From positions 1 to 24,947 of the forward strand of contig JACKAX010000042.1 in assembly GCA_020634875.1 (NCBI GenBank): 24,947 bases of DNA, given 5' to 3'. The notes beneath the pieces were generated by a model, which did not search any database, had not been told where the DNA came from, and saw nothing but the letters and a program-made list of their open reading frames with translations. The position numbers and the translations under genes were made by a program. The DNA comes from Anaerolineales bacterium. Its GTDB lineage: Bacteria > Chloroflexota > Anaerolineae > Anaerolineales > JABWBV01. Positions 1 through 6,961 of this stretch are shown here, piece by piece (the stretch's first letter is position 1; the number at the start of each line of letters is the position of its first letter).

Positions 1-573
1 GCCTACTTCCTCGCCGAAATCAACGAACCCGGCACGGGCGCGCAAAACATCAAAGACACCATCCGTGCCAACTTCGGCGTGGACATGAACTACTACGCCC
101 TCATCCAATTTGAAGGCATCACCACCGTGGTAGACGCGGTTGGGGGCGTGGATGTGATCATCCCCCGCCCCATGTCCGGGTACGACGCGGGTACGGTCCA
201 CATGAATGGGACCGAAGCCCTCGCGTTCGTCCGCGACCGCACGGGTTCGGACGATTTCTTCCGTATGGAACGCGGCCAGATTTTCATCAAATCCCTTTGG
301 ACGCAACTCCTCCGCCCCAATCAATGGGGCAAGATTCCTGCCCTCATCGGTTCTTTGTCCGCTATCCTGCAAACCGACCTCCCTTTTTGGCTTTACCCTC
401 GGATCGGCTTTGCCCTGCTCCGCGCCGGCCCCAACGGGATTGACAACCGCGTTATCACCCGCGACATGGTCAACCCCTTCACCACCTCCGGCGGTGCACA
501 AGTCCTCGGCCCTAACTGGCCCGCCATTGACCCCATTATTCAAGAACTCTTCGGCGTCCTGCCGGAGCGATAG
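1..573 (+). CDS. LytR-CpsA-Psr (LCP) family protein, C-terminal part (5' truncated)
   Basis: The reading frame is open from base 1, so the gene begins outside the window; about 190 residues remain. LCP proteins are membrane-anchored enzymes that transfer undecaprenyl-linked glycopolymers to the cell wall. Visible family features are the segment around NYYALIQFEG followed by VDAVGGVDVIIPRP, then NGTEALAFVRDR, then MERGQ, which matches the usual conserved run ending in an Arg-rich loop and an R/M-ERQ-like motif. The N-terminal membrane anchor and the first half of the catalytic domain are off the left edge, so completeness cannot be judged. It ends with TAG and is followed by a word-repeat hairpin and a GDPD gene on the same strand, with a gap of about 100 bases. 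LCP identity is confident; the exact transferred polymer is unknown. Confidence 0.88.
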   Translation, partial: AYFLAEINEPGTGAQNIKDTIRANFGVDMNYYALIQFEGITTVVDAVGGVDVIIPRPMSGYDAGTVHMNGTEALAFVRDRTGSDDFFRMERGQIFIKSLWTQLLRPNQWGKIPALIGSLSAILQTDLPFWLYPRIGFALLRAGPNGIDNRVITRDMVNPFTTSGGAQVLGPNWPAIDPIIQELFGVLPER

Positions 574-655
574 TATACAGAAAACACAGAAGAAACAGAA
601 GGACACAGAAGAAAATTAGAAAAAAAAACTGTGTTTTCTGCGCCTTCTGTGTACC
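574..655. repeat. Word-repeat hairpin (ACAGAA/CACAGAAG family), copy 1
   Basis: The left half is a string of quasi-repeated words (acagaa, acacag, cagaag). After an A-rich loop the right half (629-655) is roughly its reverse complement. The right arm is identical over 27 bases to 15853-15879, and the left-arm stretch 593-609 is identical to 15810-15826. It fills the gap between the LCP and GDPD genes. Confidence 0.75.
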
Positions 656-675
656 CTTTGTAAGGATGATGTCCT

Positions 676-1497
676 ATGTCTACCCAAAAGAAACGCCGCT
701 TTTCACGGAAATTTACCTGCGGATGTTTGCCTTCTCCACTCTTTTTGTTGATTCTTTACTTTGGCGTATACTTTCTCCTACGCGGCCCGCTTCCTACCCC
801 ACCTCTCGCGGTAGCCCACCGTGGCGGAAACATTACCACCCCGGAAAACACCCTCGCCGCCTTCCGCAACGCCATCGCCCTTCACATGGACTACCTCGAA
901 TTTGACGTGCAAATGACCTCGGACGGGGCACTCGTCGTCATCCACGATGAAACCGTAGACCGTACCACCAACGGTACCGGCGCGGTTAAAGATATGACCC
1001 TTGATCAGATCCGTGCCCTCGACGCGGGGAACGGCGAGCAAATCCCCACGTTTGAAGAAGTCATCCAACTGGCGAAAGACAGCGGCGTGAATATCCTCCC
1101 CGAAGCCAAATCCCCCGACCTCTATCCGGGGATGCCCACCAAAATGGTGCAACTCCTCGAAGAGATGGACTACCTCGATCATACGATTGTCCAATCATTT
1201 GTTCCCGCTGCGATTGATGAAATCAACATCGCTAACCCTTCCACCCGCACCTGTGCCCTTTCCAGTGTGGGGGTGTTTAACCTGAAGGATAACAACGCCA
1301 CCGATGTTTGTCCCCTGGCTGAAATGGCCCTGCTTTACCCCTGGATGATCCGGGCGGCGCACCAACGCGGGCAGCAGGTTATCGTCTGGATTCAGGTGTT
1401 TGAATACCCGTTTATGGAACGGTTATATTACGCGTTGGGCGCGGATGCTGTGATGGTGAATGATCCGGCGGCGTTGGCAAAAGTTTTGGGACGGTAA
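676..1497 (+). CDS. Glycerophosphodiester phosphodiesterase family protein
   Basis: 273 residues. The family hydrolyses glycerophosphodiesters to glycerol-3-phosphate and an alcohol, or acts on related phosphodiesters. Catalytic landmarks are present: AHRGG followed by PENTLAAF, then EFDVQMTSDG and VIHDETVDRTTNG (metal-binding Glu-x-Asp and catalytic His), and LPEAKS where the family usually has an Ile-Glu-Xaa-Lys motif. The C-terminus GADAVMVNDP corresponds to the usual G-D-x-I-x-T-D-x-P strand, slightly diverged. A hydrophobic stretch near residues 20-37 suggests an N-terminal membrane anchor with the enzyme outside. The chosen ATG has an AAGGA about nine bases upstream. It may be cotranscribed with the LCP gene; the pairing with a cell-wall gene fits envelope or teichoic-acid-type metabolism, but the substrate is not determinable. 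Confidence 0.9.
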   Translation: MSTQKKRRFSRKFTCGCLPSPLFLLILYFGVYFLLRGPLPTPPLAVAHRGGNITTPENTLAAFRNAIALHMDYLEFDVQMTSDGALVVIHDETVDRTTNGTGAVKDMTLDQIRALDAGNGEQIPTFEEVIQLAKDSGVNILPEAKSPDLYPGMPTKMVQLLEEMDYLDHTIVQSFVPAAIDEINIANPSTRTCALSSVGVFNLKDNNATDVCPLAEMALLYPWMIRAAHQRGQQVIVWIQVFEYPFMERLYYALGADAVMVNDPAALAKVLGR

Positions 1498-1502
1498 ACC
1501 CT

Positions 1503-1596
1503 AACTTCGGAAGTCTCCAAGTACCTGATGTTAGTCTTCGATGCTAGTGCACCAACGGTTTCCTATCCGAAATGGCTTCTAAAGACTTCCGAAGTT
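1503..1596. repeat. 94-bp inverted-repeat element, AACTTCGGAAGTCT family, copy 1
   Basis: A perfect 14-bp inverted repeat (AACTTCGGAAGTCT at 1503-1516, reverse complement at 1583-1596) encloses 66 bases. It occupies nearly all of the convergent gap between the GDPD and YihY genes. The same arms recur at 14397-14489 with near-identical overall length. There is no T-run, so it is not a typical intrinsic terminator. Confidence 0.8.
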
Positions 1597-1612
1597 TTGT
1601 TCTGCGTAAGTC

Positions 1613-2416
1613 CTATTGAAAACGTAATTTTACGAAGATTCCCCCAATCAACATGATCTGTACGGAGTAGTAAATCCAGAGAAGCAGCAGCATTACCGTT
1701 CCCGCTGTGTCATAAATGGAAGCGATGTTGCTTGTACTCAGGTAGTAGCCGATTCCAAATTTCCCCAGGTTGTAGAACGCTGACCCCACCAACGCGCCTT
1801 GAAAGACATATCGCCAGGGGGGACGGTTGTCTGGCAAAAACTTGTAGACGAAGGCCAGCATTACTGTGACCACCACAAAGGCAATGCCCTCATTGAGGAC
1901 GCGGGCGGAGAGAGCGAATGTGGGTTGGATAAACCGGGCGAGGTAAGTCATCAGGGCGGTGATGAGGAGCGAGAGCAGCAATAACCCGCCGATGATCAGC
2001 ACCATAACCAGAGCCAGAATGCGCCCGCGCACATACCCGACGAGGGGGTGTTTTCCGTCATCGTTTTCCCCGAAGATTTTGTTGAGGGCGTTCCGTAGGG
2101 CGTTGAACGTGCCCGAAGCCCCGTAGCTCAACATCAGCAAACCGATGAGGGGCGTGAGCACATTGGTTTGTTGGGTAGTGGAGTTTGCGATGGTGCGCTC
2201 AAAAAATTGGATGCCCCGTTCTCCCAAAACATTTTCCACTTGGGTTAGGATTTCTGTTTGCGCGGCGCGGGGGCCAAAGAAGAACCCGGCAATGGCGATG
2301 GCAATTACCAAAAGGGGGGTTAGGGAAAAGATGGTGTAGTAGGTGATGGCGGCAGAGAGTTGGGAGACTTGCAAATGCCACCAGCGAAGGAAGATTTCTT
2401 TGAGAAATATCATCAT
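1613..2416 (-). CDS. YihY/virulence factor BrkB family membrane protein
   Basis: 267 residues, close to the family norm of about 280-300. The N-terminus FLRWWHLQVSQLSAAITYYTIFSLTPLL matches the family opening (helix with Leu-Ala-Tyr-Tyr-x-hydrophobic-x-Ser-Leu-x-Pro-Leu). About six hydrophobic segments follow, including LLMLSYGASGTFNALRNALN and the later LPDNRPPWRYVFQGALVGS motif. These are integral membrane proteins of uncertain biochemical role; the old RNase BN assignment was withdrawn. Two consecutive ATG codons (2416 and 2413) could start translation; neither has a strong Shine-Dalgarno, and the start region lies beside the inverted repeat at 2431-2496. It is downstream of the cyclase gene on the same strand with a gap of 93 bases that is mostly that repeat, so cotranscription is possible. 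Confidence 0.88.
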   Translation of the reverse strand: MMIFLKEIFLRWWHLQVSQLSAAITYYTIFSLTPLLVIAIAIAGFFFGPRAAQTEILTQVENVLGERGIQFFERTIANSTTQQTNVLTPLIGLLMLSYGASGTFNALRNALNKIFGENDDGKHPLVGYVRGRILALVMVLIIGGLLLLSLLITALMTYLARFIQPTFALSARVLNEGIAFVVVTVMLAFVYKFLPDNRPPWRYVFQGALVGSAFYNLGKFGIGYYLSTSNIASIYDTAGTVMLLLLWIYYSVQIMLIGGIFVKLRFQ

Positions 2417-2430
2417 TTGGTCATCATAAA

Positions 2431-2496
2431 ACGAACGGCGTTCCTATGCAAGCCTGATGGATATTCAAAGCATCTGCTTCAGGGAACGCCGTTCGT
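2431..2496. repeat. 66-bp inverted-repeat element, ACGAACGGCGTTCC family, copy 1
   Basis: Perfect 14-bp arms (2431-2444 and 2483-2496) enclose 38 bases. It sits between the stop codon of the cyclase gene and the start of the YihY gene. A second copy of identical length and arms lies upstream of the cyclase gene at 4339-4404. Confidence 0.85.
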
Positions 2497-2509
2497 GTGG
2501 TTGGAGGCA

Positions 2510-4321
2510 TTATCGTCTGCTTACCCGCCAGAGTTGAATTTCATCGTCAAATCCTTTGAGGTGAGCTGCAAATATGTCCGTTTTGAACAGGGTTTTGTTT
2601 TCTCCCAAAAATTCCTGTACTTCCGGGTCGGTGTACACTTGCTCGGAGAGGATGATGTCTTTGCCCTCGGAATACTTTTCGAGACGGGAGGCGAAGTTGA
2701 CGGTGGTGCCGAAGTAGTCCAGCCGTTCGTTGAGAGTGACGGCGATGGCAGGGCCGAAGTGGATGCCCGTTTTGAGGGAGAGCTGGCCTTGGAAGGTATT
2801 ATCGAGCGCGATTTGTGCGCTCATCATCGCGCGTAACGCCTCGGTCGGGGTGCGGAACACGGCCATGATCGCGTCCCCAATCGTTTTGACAATCGAGCCG
2901 TTTTGCTCGGCGACCGCTTGTTTGAGGATAGAGAAATGTTCCATCACTCGTCCGAACGCAGGCGCGTCGCCGATTTGACGGTACATCTGCGTGGAGCCGC
3001 GCAGGTCGGTGAAGACCACGGCGAGACTGCCCACGGAAATCTGTTCGCCGGGGCGGAGGGCTTCGCGGGAGAAGAGGTCGCGGAATTGTTGGAGGACGAT
3101 GACTTCGGCGGCGAGGACGGATTGATCGGACCAGGCCATGCGTTCGAGGAGGTAGAGGTGGGGGTGGTCAAGCGGATTGGCGAGGGTGAGGGTGGGGGCG
3201 AGGGAGATGAGGGGTTCGTCGTCCGGCCAGCCTTCGGGGTCGGGTTGGAGATCGAGGGCTGGTACACCCTTGGGTTCTGCGTATAGAAATTGCCCGCCAG
3301 AGAGGTTGGCGGCGCGGAGACGATAACGTCCGGCTTCGAGAGTCAGTTGGGTGGTCATTTTTTCTCCCGCAGCGAATATTTTTTGGTAAATAACATGGGG
3401 GGTGTTTTGCGGGCCACCGATGCAAAACTCGGAGGAAGGGGCGACGCGGACGGCCTCGTTCGGACGAAAGGTGAGTTCAACAGAACGTTCAAAGTTGGCG
3501 CGGAAGTCTATGTGGCAGCTTTCGCAGTGGACTTCGGTTTGTAAATCTTCGAGGGCGTCGGAGGTGCTTTTTGCCATGCGGCAGAGCGGGCAGAGGATGT
3601 CCCAGCGGAAGTTGAGGAGGCCGGCGCGGGTGGCGCGGAGGAAGAGTTCGAGGACGGCTTTGCGGTCTGCGCCCCAGTAGTCGGCGAGTTCGTAGGGGCG
3701 GAGGCGGGAGGCAACGAGATCGTCGGCGTTTTCGAGGGTTTCGATGAGGCGGGTGACGAGGGCAGGGTCGGTGCCGGTGTTGAGGAGGGTGGTTTGGTAG
3801 GCCATGAGGCGGGCGCGGCCACCGGGGGCGAGGCGGGGTTTGCCGAAGGTGCTGAGGGTGGTTTGCCCGGCGGTGACGAGGTGGTCGTATTTTTGGAAGG
3901 CGTTGCCAAAGGTGTAGCGGAAGAGCAGGCCGATTTGGAGGGGGATGCCGAGCAGGCCGAGGAAGTTGGCGGGGGTGACCCAAACCTGGTAGAGGAGGTG
4001 GGTGCCGCCGTCCGCGCGGGGTTTTAGTTCGACCACGACGCGGAGGGTGGACATGACGCCTTTGCTGTATTTGCGGGTGCAGCTGAACCGGCGTGGGTAA
4101 GTCCACTCGAAGGCTTCTTGTTCGTATTCAAACGGGAAGCCGTATTTGGTGAAGCGGAATTTGAGGTTGGCTTCGGGGGCTTTGTCTTTGTTGAGAATTT
4201 TGAGAGGTGGAATGCCAGAGTCGCGATCGAACCGGTTGGTGTCGGCGACGAGGGGCCAAAGGTCTTCAGGGGAGGCCTGGAGGGACCATTCCCAGGTGTA
4301 GTGGAAAGTTTGGTAGGGCAC
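2510..4321 (-). CDS. Fusion of SRPBCC-like domain, zinc-binding middle region and class III adenylate/guanylate cyclase
   Basis: 603 residues from a GTG start. Residues 1-150 look like an SRPBCC/START-type ligand-binding domain (opening TWEWSLQASPEDLWPLVADT, with a typical C-terminal amphipathic helix). Residues 235-345 hold a CPLC (244-247) and CESC (266-269) pair in a region resembling the DUF5939 module often attached to cyclases. Residues 425-600 form the class III cyclase domain. Metal-binding Asp439 lies in VFTDLRGST and Asp483 in IGDAIMAVF; Lys479 is at the purine-specifying position; Asn542 and Arg546 in GTTVNFASRLE match the transition-state residues. All catalytic positions are intact, so it should make a cyclic nucleotide, cAMP more likely than cGMP given the Lys. 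No membrane segment is evident, so it is probably cytoplasmic. The start is somewhat uncertain because no strong Shine-Dalgarno precedes the GTG. Inverted-repeat copies flank the gene on both sides. Confidence 0.9.
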   Translation of the reverse strand: MPYQTFHYTWEWSLQASPEDLWPLVADTNRFDRDSGIPPLKILNKDKAPEANLKFRFTKYGFPFEYEQEAFEWTYPRRFSCTRKYSKGVMSTLRVVVELKPRADGGTHLLYQVWVTPANFLGLLGIPLQIGLLFRYTFGNAFQKYDHLVTAGQTTLSTFGKPRLAPGGRARLMAYQTTLLNTGTDPALVTRLIETLENADDLVASRLRPYELADYWGADRKAVLELFLRATRAGLLNFRWDILCPLCRMAKSTSDALEDLQTEVHCESCHIDFRANFERSVELTFRPNEAVRVAPSSEFCIGGPQNTPHVIYQKIFAAGEKMTTQLTLEAGRYRLRAANLSGGQFLYAEPKGVPALDLQPDPEGWPDDEPLISLAPTLTLANPLDHPHLYLLERMAWSDQSVLAAEVIVLQQFRDLFSREALRPGEQISVGSLAVVFTDLRGSTQMYRQIGDAPAFGRVMEHFSILKQAVAEQNGSIVKTIGDAIMAVFRTPTEALRAMMSAQIALDNTFQGQLSLKTGIHFGPAIAVTLNERLDYFGTTVNFASRLEKYSEGKDIILSEQVYTDPEVQEFLGENKTLFKTDIFAAHLKGFDDEIQLWRVSRR

Positions 4322-4338
4322 GGGGTTCTCGTAACTTT

Positions 4339-4404
4339 ACGAACGGCGTTCCTTAAAAGACACCCTTTAGGTTTCAGGTGCATGTGGGCAGGGACGCCGT
4401 TCGT
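4339..4404. repeat. 66-bp inverted-repeat element, ACGAACGGCGTTCC family, copy 2
   Basis: Arms at 4339-4352 and 4391-4404 pair at 13 of 14 positions plus one G-T pair, enclosing 38 bases. It lies 18 bases upstream of the cyclase GTG start, so it would fall in its leader or promoter. The interior is not obviously alike to that of copy 1. Confidence 0.82.
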
Positions 4405-4529
4405 TTAGGGGAAGGGGATGTCTGGATTAATCATACCTGTTTTTGGGAGGTTGAAAAGTTGTGAGTTTGTGTTTGTATTTTGTCAGAATTGAGGCGTGAG
4501 GGACAGTTCAAAAGGTGTTCAATTTTTAA

Positions 4530-4570
4530 TCAAAAAGACGGCGCGTGCCATGCACACGCCGTCTTTTTGA
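4530..4570. terminator. Bidirectional intrinsic terminator downstream of the CKAVG-repeat gene
   Basis: An inverted repeat with 19-base arms, one mismatch and a 3-base loop, starting TCAAAAAGACGGCG and ending CGCCGTCTTTTTGA. The GC-rich core is flanked by A5 on one side and T5 on the other, so it could terminate in both directions. It lies 3' of the minus-strand gene ending at 4615, beyond a second palindrome. Confidence 0.8.
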
Positions 4571-4571
4571 T

Positions 4572-4606
4572 CCGGTGACAGTCACTTCTCAAGTGACTGT
4601 CACCGG
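4572..4606. repeat. Perfect 16-bp inverted repeat with 3-base loop
   Basis: CCGGTGACAGTCACTT (4572-4587), CTC loop, then the exact reverse complement (4591-4606). It sits between the stop codon at 4615 and the terminator at 4530-4570. It has no T-run, so it is not a second terminator of the standard kind; it could be a protein-binding palindrome or a dispersed repeat. Confidence 0.8.
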
Positions 4607-4614
4607 GATTCCGA

Positions 4615-6894
4615 TTAACTTTTCCGCCGGAACACCAGCCCAATCAACCCGATCCCGATCAGGGCGAGCAATCCTGCCAGGGGCAGCGTGCCTGGTCGGG
4701 CGGTGAAGGATTGGAGGGTGAGGGCGGTAGGGCCTGCATCATTCCCGACAGTCCAATCCGAAAAATGAGAAATCCCGCTGCGGCTAATCGTGTTGGTTGT
4801 AAAGCCATTTGCCACACAATCCCAGGTACTACCTTCATAACGGCAGACTTTATCATTTCCATCTGGGGGGAACGAAGTAGGCAGAGTTAGCGAACCTGAG
4901 AATCCAGTAGCACAACTGCCTGAACTGATGGTCCAATAACGCCCGGTTTGCAACGGTGGGGTGGCATTTGGATGATTTGTTGGAAACTCGGTGACACTTA
5001 GCGTGGTCAAGCATCCCGAGTCATTGAAAATATCCAGCGAAAAACCGTCAGACACATCGGTCAAGGTTTGTTGAACCATGCCTAAAAAACTGCCTGCTCC
5101 TACTGCATAACACTGAGCTGTTGGCACACAGGTTACACCAAAGAGTTGACGCGTTGTAATGGTATGGTCAGCGACCCAACTTGTCCCATCCCAAGAAAGG
5201 ATTGTGCCTTCATCTCCAACGGCTTTGCATCTAGTCGTTGAAGGGCAAGTAATACTGAAAAGATTTGCGATGGTGTTTGATATTTCTGTACTCCAAGCCG
5301 TTCCGTCCCATGAAAGAATAATGCCGTCAAATCCAACCGCTTTGCATAAAACATTCGATGGGCAGTAAACACCATATAGATTATTCGATGTCCCAGAGCT
5401 TTCTGCACTCCAGTTTGAACCATCCCAGGAAAGAATAACTCCACTGCTTCCCACGGCTTTACAAAGTGTAGTGGAATAACAGGAAAGATAATTTAAACTG
5501 TCAATTGCTGAATAGGGCTCATGACTCCACACAGATCCATTCCACGATAAGATATATCCATCTCCGCCAGTCACCTTACATAACGTGGTCGTAGGACAGG
5601 AAATACTTAAAAAGATGGAAGATGTTTCTGAATGTTCTAGACTCCAGGCATTGCCATCCCAAGAAAGGATAAAACCAATGAATTCTCCCATTGTAACTCC
5701 TCCTCCAACGGCTTTGCAGAGGTTTACGGCCGGACAGGAAATATCAAAAAGCTGATCCATTATTCCTGATGTGTCCTGACTCCAGATATTCCCATTCCAT
5801 GAAAGAATACTCCCATAGGCCCCTACTGCTTTGCATAAGTTTGCAGATGGACATGAAAGATGGTCGAGGAAGACTGAGCTCGTTGATTCGGTCTCCCAGG
5901 GAGCACTCCCGACCTTGGATCGGATAATGCCATTCCATCCAACCAAAATACAAAATGTTGCCGTTGGACAGGAAACACTATAAGCATAGAAGCCTGTTTC
6001 GTAGGAATCTCGGGACCAAGATGGACTTCCTTGGAACGAAACGATCGCTCCATTATCCCCTACTGCTTTACATCTAGTAATTGAAGCACAGGCTACTCCG
6101 TAGAAATCAAGCAGTACGGGAGAGAAGTTATAACTCCATATATCTCCGTCCCAAGAGAGTATAGTGCCGTTCATTCCCACAGCTTTACATAAACTGATGG
6201 AAGGACATGCAATACCATTTAATTGAGTCCATGCCCCAGATGAGTCTTCACTCCAAGTGCTTCCATCCCAGGAAAGAATGAGACTGCTCATTCCTACTGC
6301 TTTACATAATGTGTTAGATGGACAGGAAATTCCGAGTAATAAGGTCGAAGTACCAGATGAGTCTTCACTCCAAGCGTCTCCATTCCAGGACAGTATTGTT
6401 CCATTATCTCCCACAGCTTTACAAAAGGAGTTAGATTGACAGCTAACACTGCGAAGTTGATTTGCCGTACCTGATGAATCTACGCTCCAACTAATTCCAT
6501 TCCAGGTTAATATTGTCCCGTTGTCTCCAACGGCTTTGCAGTAATCCGTAGAAGGGCAGGTGATTCCAAAGAGTTGGTTTGATGTCCCTGATAAATCACT
6601 GTTCCAATTTGTTCCATCGAAGGTAATGATAGTACCAACTTCACTTACTGCCTTACAAATCGTTATTGATGGACAGGCAATGCTATTTAAGTTGGTTCCT
6701 TGTGGAAGTGGGTATAGCCAAAACCAATCGTCAACCACGGTGACAGTAGAAGGGACATCTGGTGTTTCAGGAGTGGTCTCTTGAGCATGAACTGTGGTTC
6801 TAAGGCAAAATAAAAGAACCGAGAGCACAATTAATAACCCTCGTTTTGAGTAGTGGGAAGGTGAAAATGATCGCTTTGATAAGAATTGTTTCAT
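4615..6894 (-). CDS. Secreted repeat protein with about fourteen 39-residue CKAVG repeats and C-terminal membrane anchor
   Basis: 759 residues. Residues 1-37 form a signal peptide (basic start, hydrophobic core LLIVLSVLLFCL, cleavage near VHAQ). From about residue 70 to 600 there are thirteen full and one partial repeat of about 39 residues. The consensus is roughly G-I-S-C-P-S-x-x-x-C-K-A-V-G-x-x-G-x-I-L-S-W-x-G-x-x-W-S. Each repeat has two Cys spaced C-x5-C, which could form a disulfide outside the cell. The pattern suggests a beta-propeller or solenoid. A Cys-containing non-repeat domain ends in ISHFSDWTVG. The last 25 residues (LPLAG, then a hydrophobic helix, then RRKS) look like a cell-surface anchoring signal. 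The ATG has AAGGAG six bases upstream and a good promoter at 6915-6943. Function unknown; adhesion or ligand binding would fit. Confidence 0.85.
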   Translation of the reverse strand: MKQFLSKRSFSPSHYSKRGLLIVLSVLLFCLRTTVHAQETTPETPDVPSTVTVVDDWFWLYPLPQGTNLNSIACPSITICKAVSEVGTIITFDGTNWNSDLSGTSNQLFGITCPSTDYCKAVGDNGTILTWNGISWSVDSSGTANQLRSVSCQSNSFCKAVGDNGTILSWNGDAWSEDSSGTSTLLLGISCPSNTLCKAVGMSSLILSWDGSTWSEDSSGAWTQLNGIACPSISLCKAVGMNGTILSWDGDIWSYNFSPVLLDFYGVACASITRCKAVGDNGAIVSFQGSPSWSRDSYETGFYAYSVSCPTATFCILVGWNGIIRSKVGSAPWETESTSSVFLDHLSCPSANLCKAVGAYGSILSWNGNIWSQDTSGIMDQLFDISCPAVNLCKAVGGGVTMGEFIGFILSWDGNAWSLEHSETSSIFLSISCPTTTLCKVTGGDGYILSWNGSVWSHEPYSAIDSLNYLSCYSTTLCKAVGSSGVILSWDGSNWSAESSGTSNNLYGVYCPSNVLCKAVGFDGIILSWDGTAWSTEISNTIANLFSITCPSTTRCKAVGDEGTILSWDGTSWVADHTITTRQLFGVTCVPTAQCYAVGAGSFLGMVQQTLTDVSDGFSLDIFNDSGCLTTLSVTEFPTNHPNATPPLQTGRYWTISSGSCATGFSGSLTLPTSFPPDGNDKVCRYEGSTWDCVANGFTTNTISRSGISHFSDWTVGNDAGPTALTLQSFTARPGTLPLAGLLALIGIGLIGLVFRRKS

Positions 6895-6914
6895 GGCCAG
6901 CTCCTTTTAGTTCA

Positions 6915-6943
6915 ATTTTATCCTTCCCCACGATGTATATCAA
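6915..6943 (-). promoter_or_regulatory. Predicted sigma70-type promoter for the CKAVG-repeat gene
   Basis: On the minus strand TTGATA (6943-6938) and TAAAAT (6920-6915) are separated by exactly 17 bases. The -10 element lies about 20 bases before the ATG at 6894, leaving a short leader that contains the AAGGAG ribosome-binding site. Confidence 0.5.
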
Positions 6944-6961
6944 GCGATTTGAATTCCTAAA

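Noticed and set aside
2431..4404. Composite transposon carrying the cyclase gene
   Set aside because: The bracketing repeats are short palindromes, no transposase is present, and no target duplication outside them could be seen.
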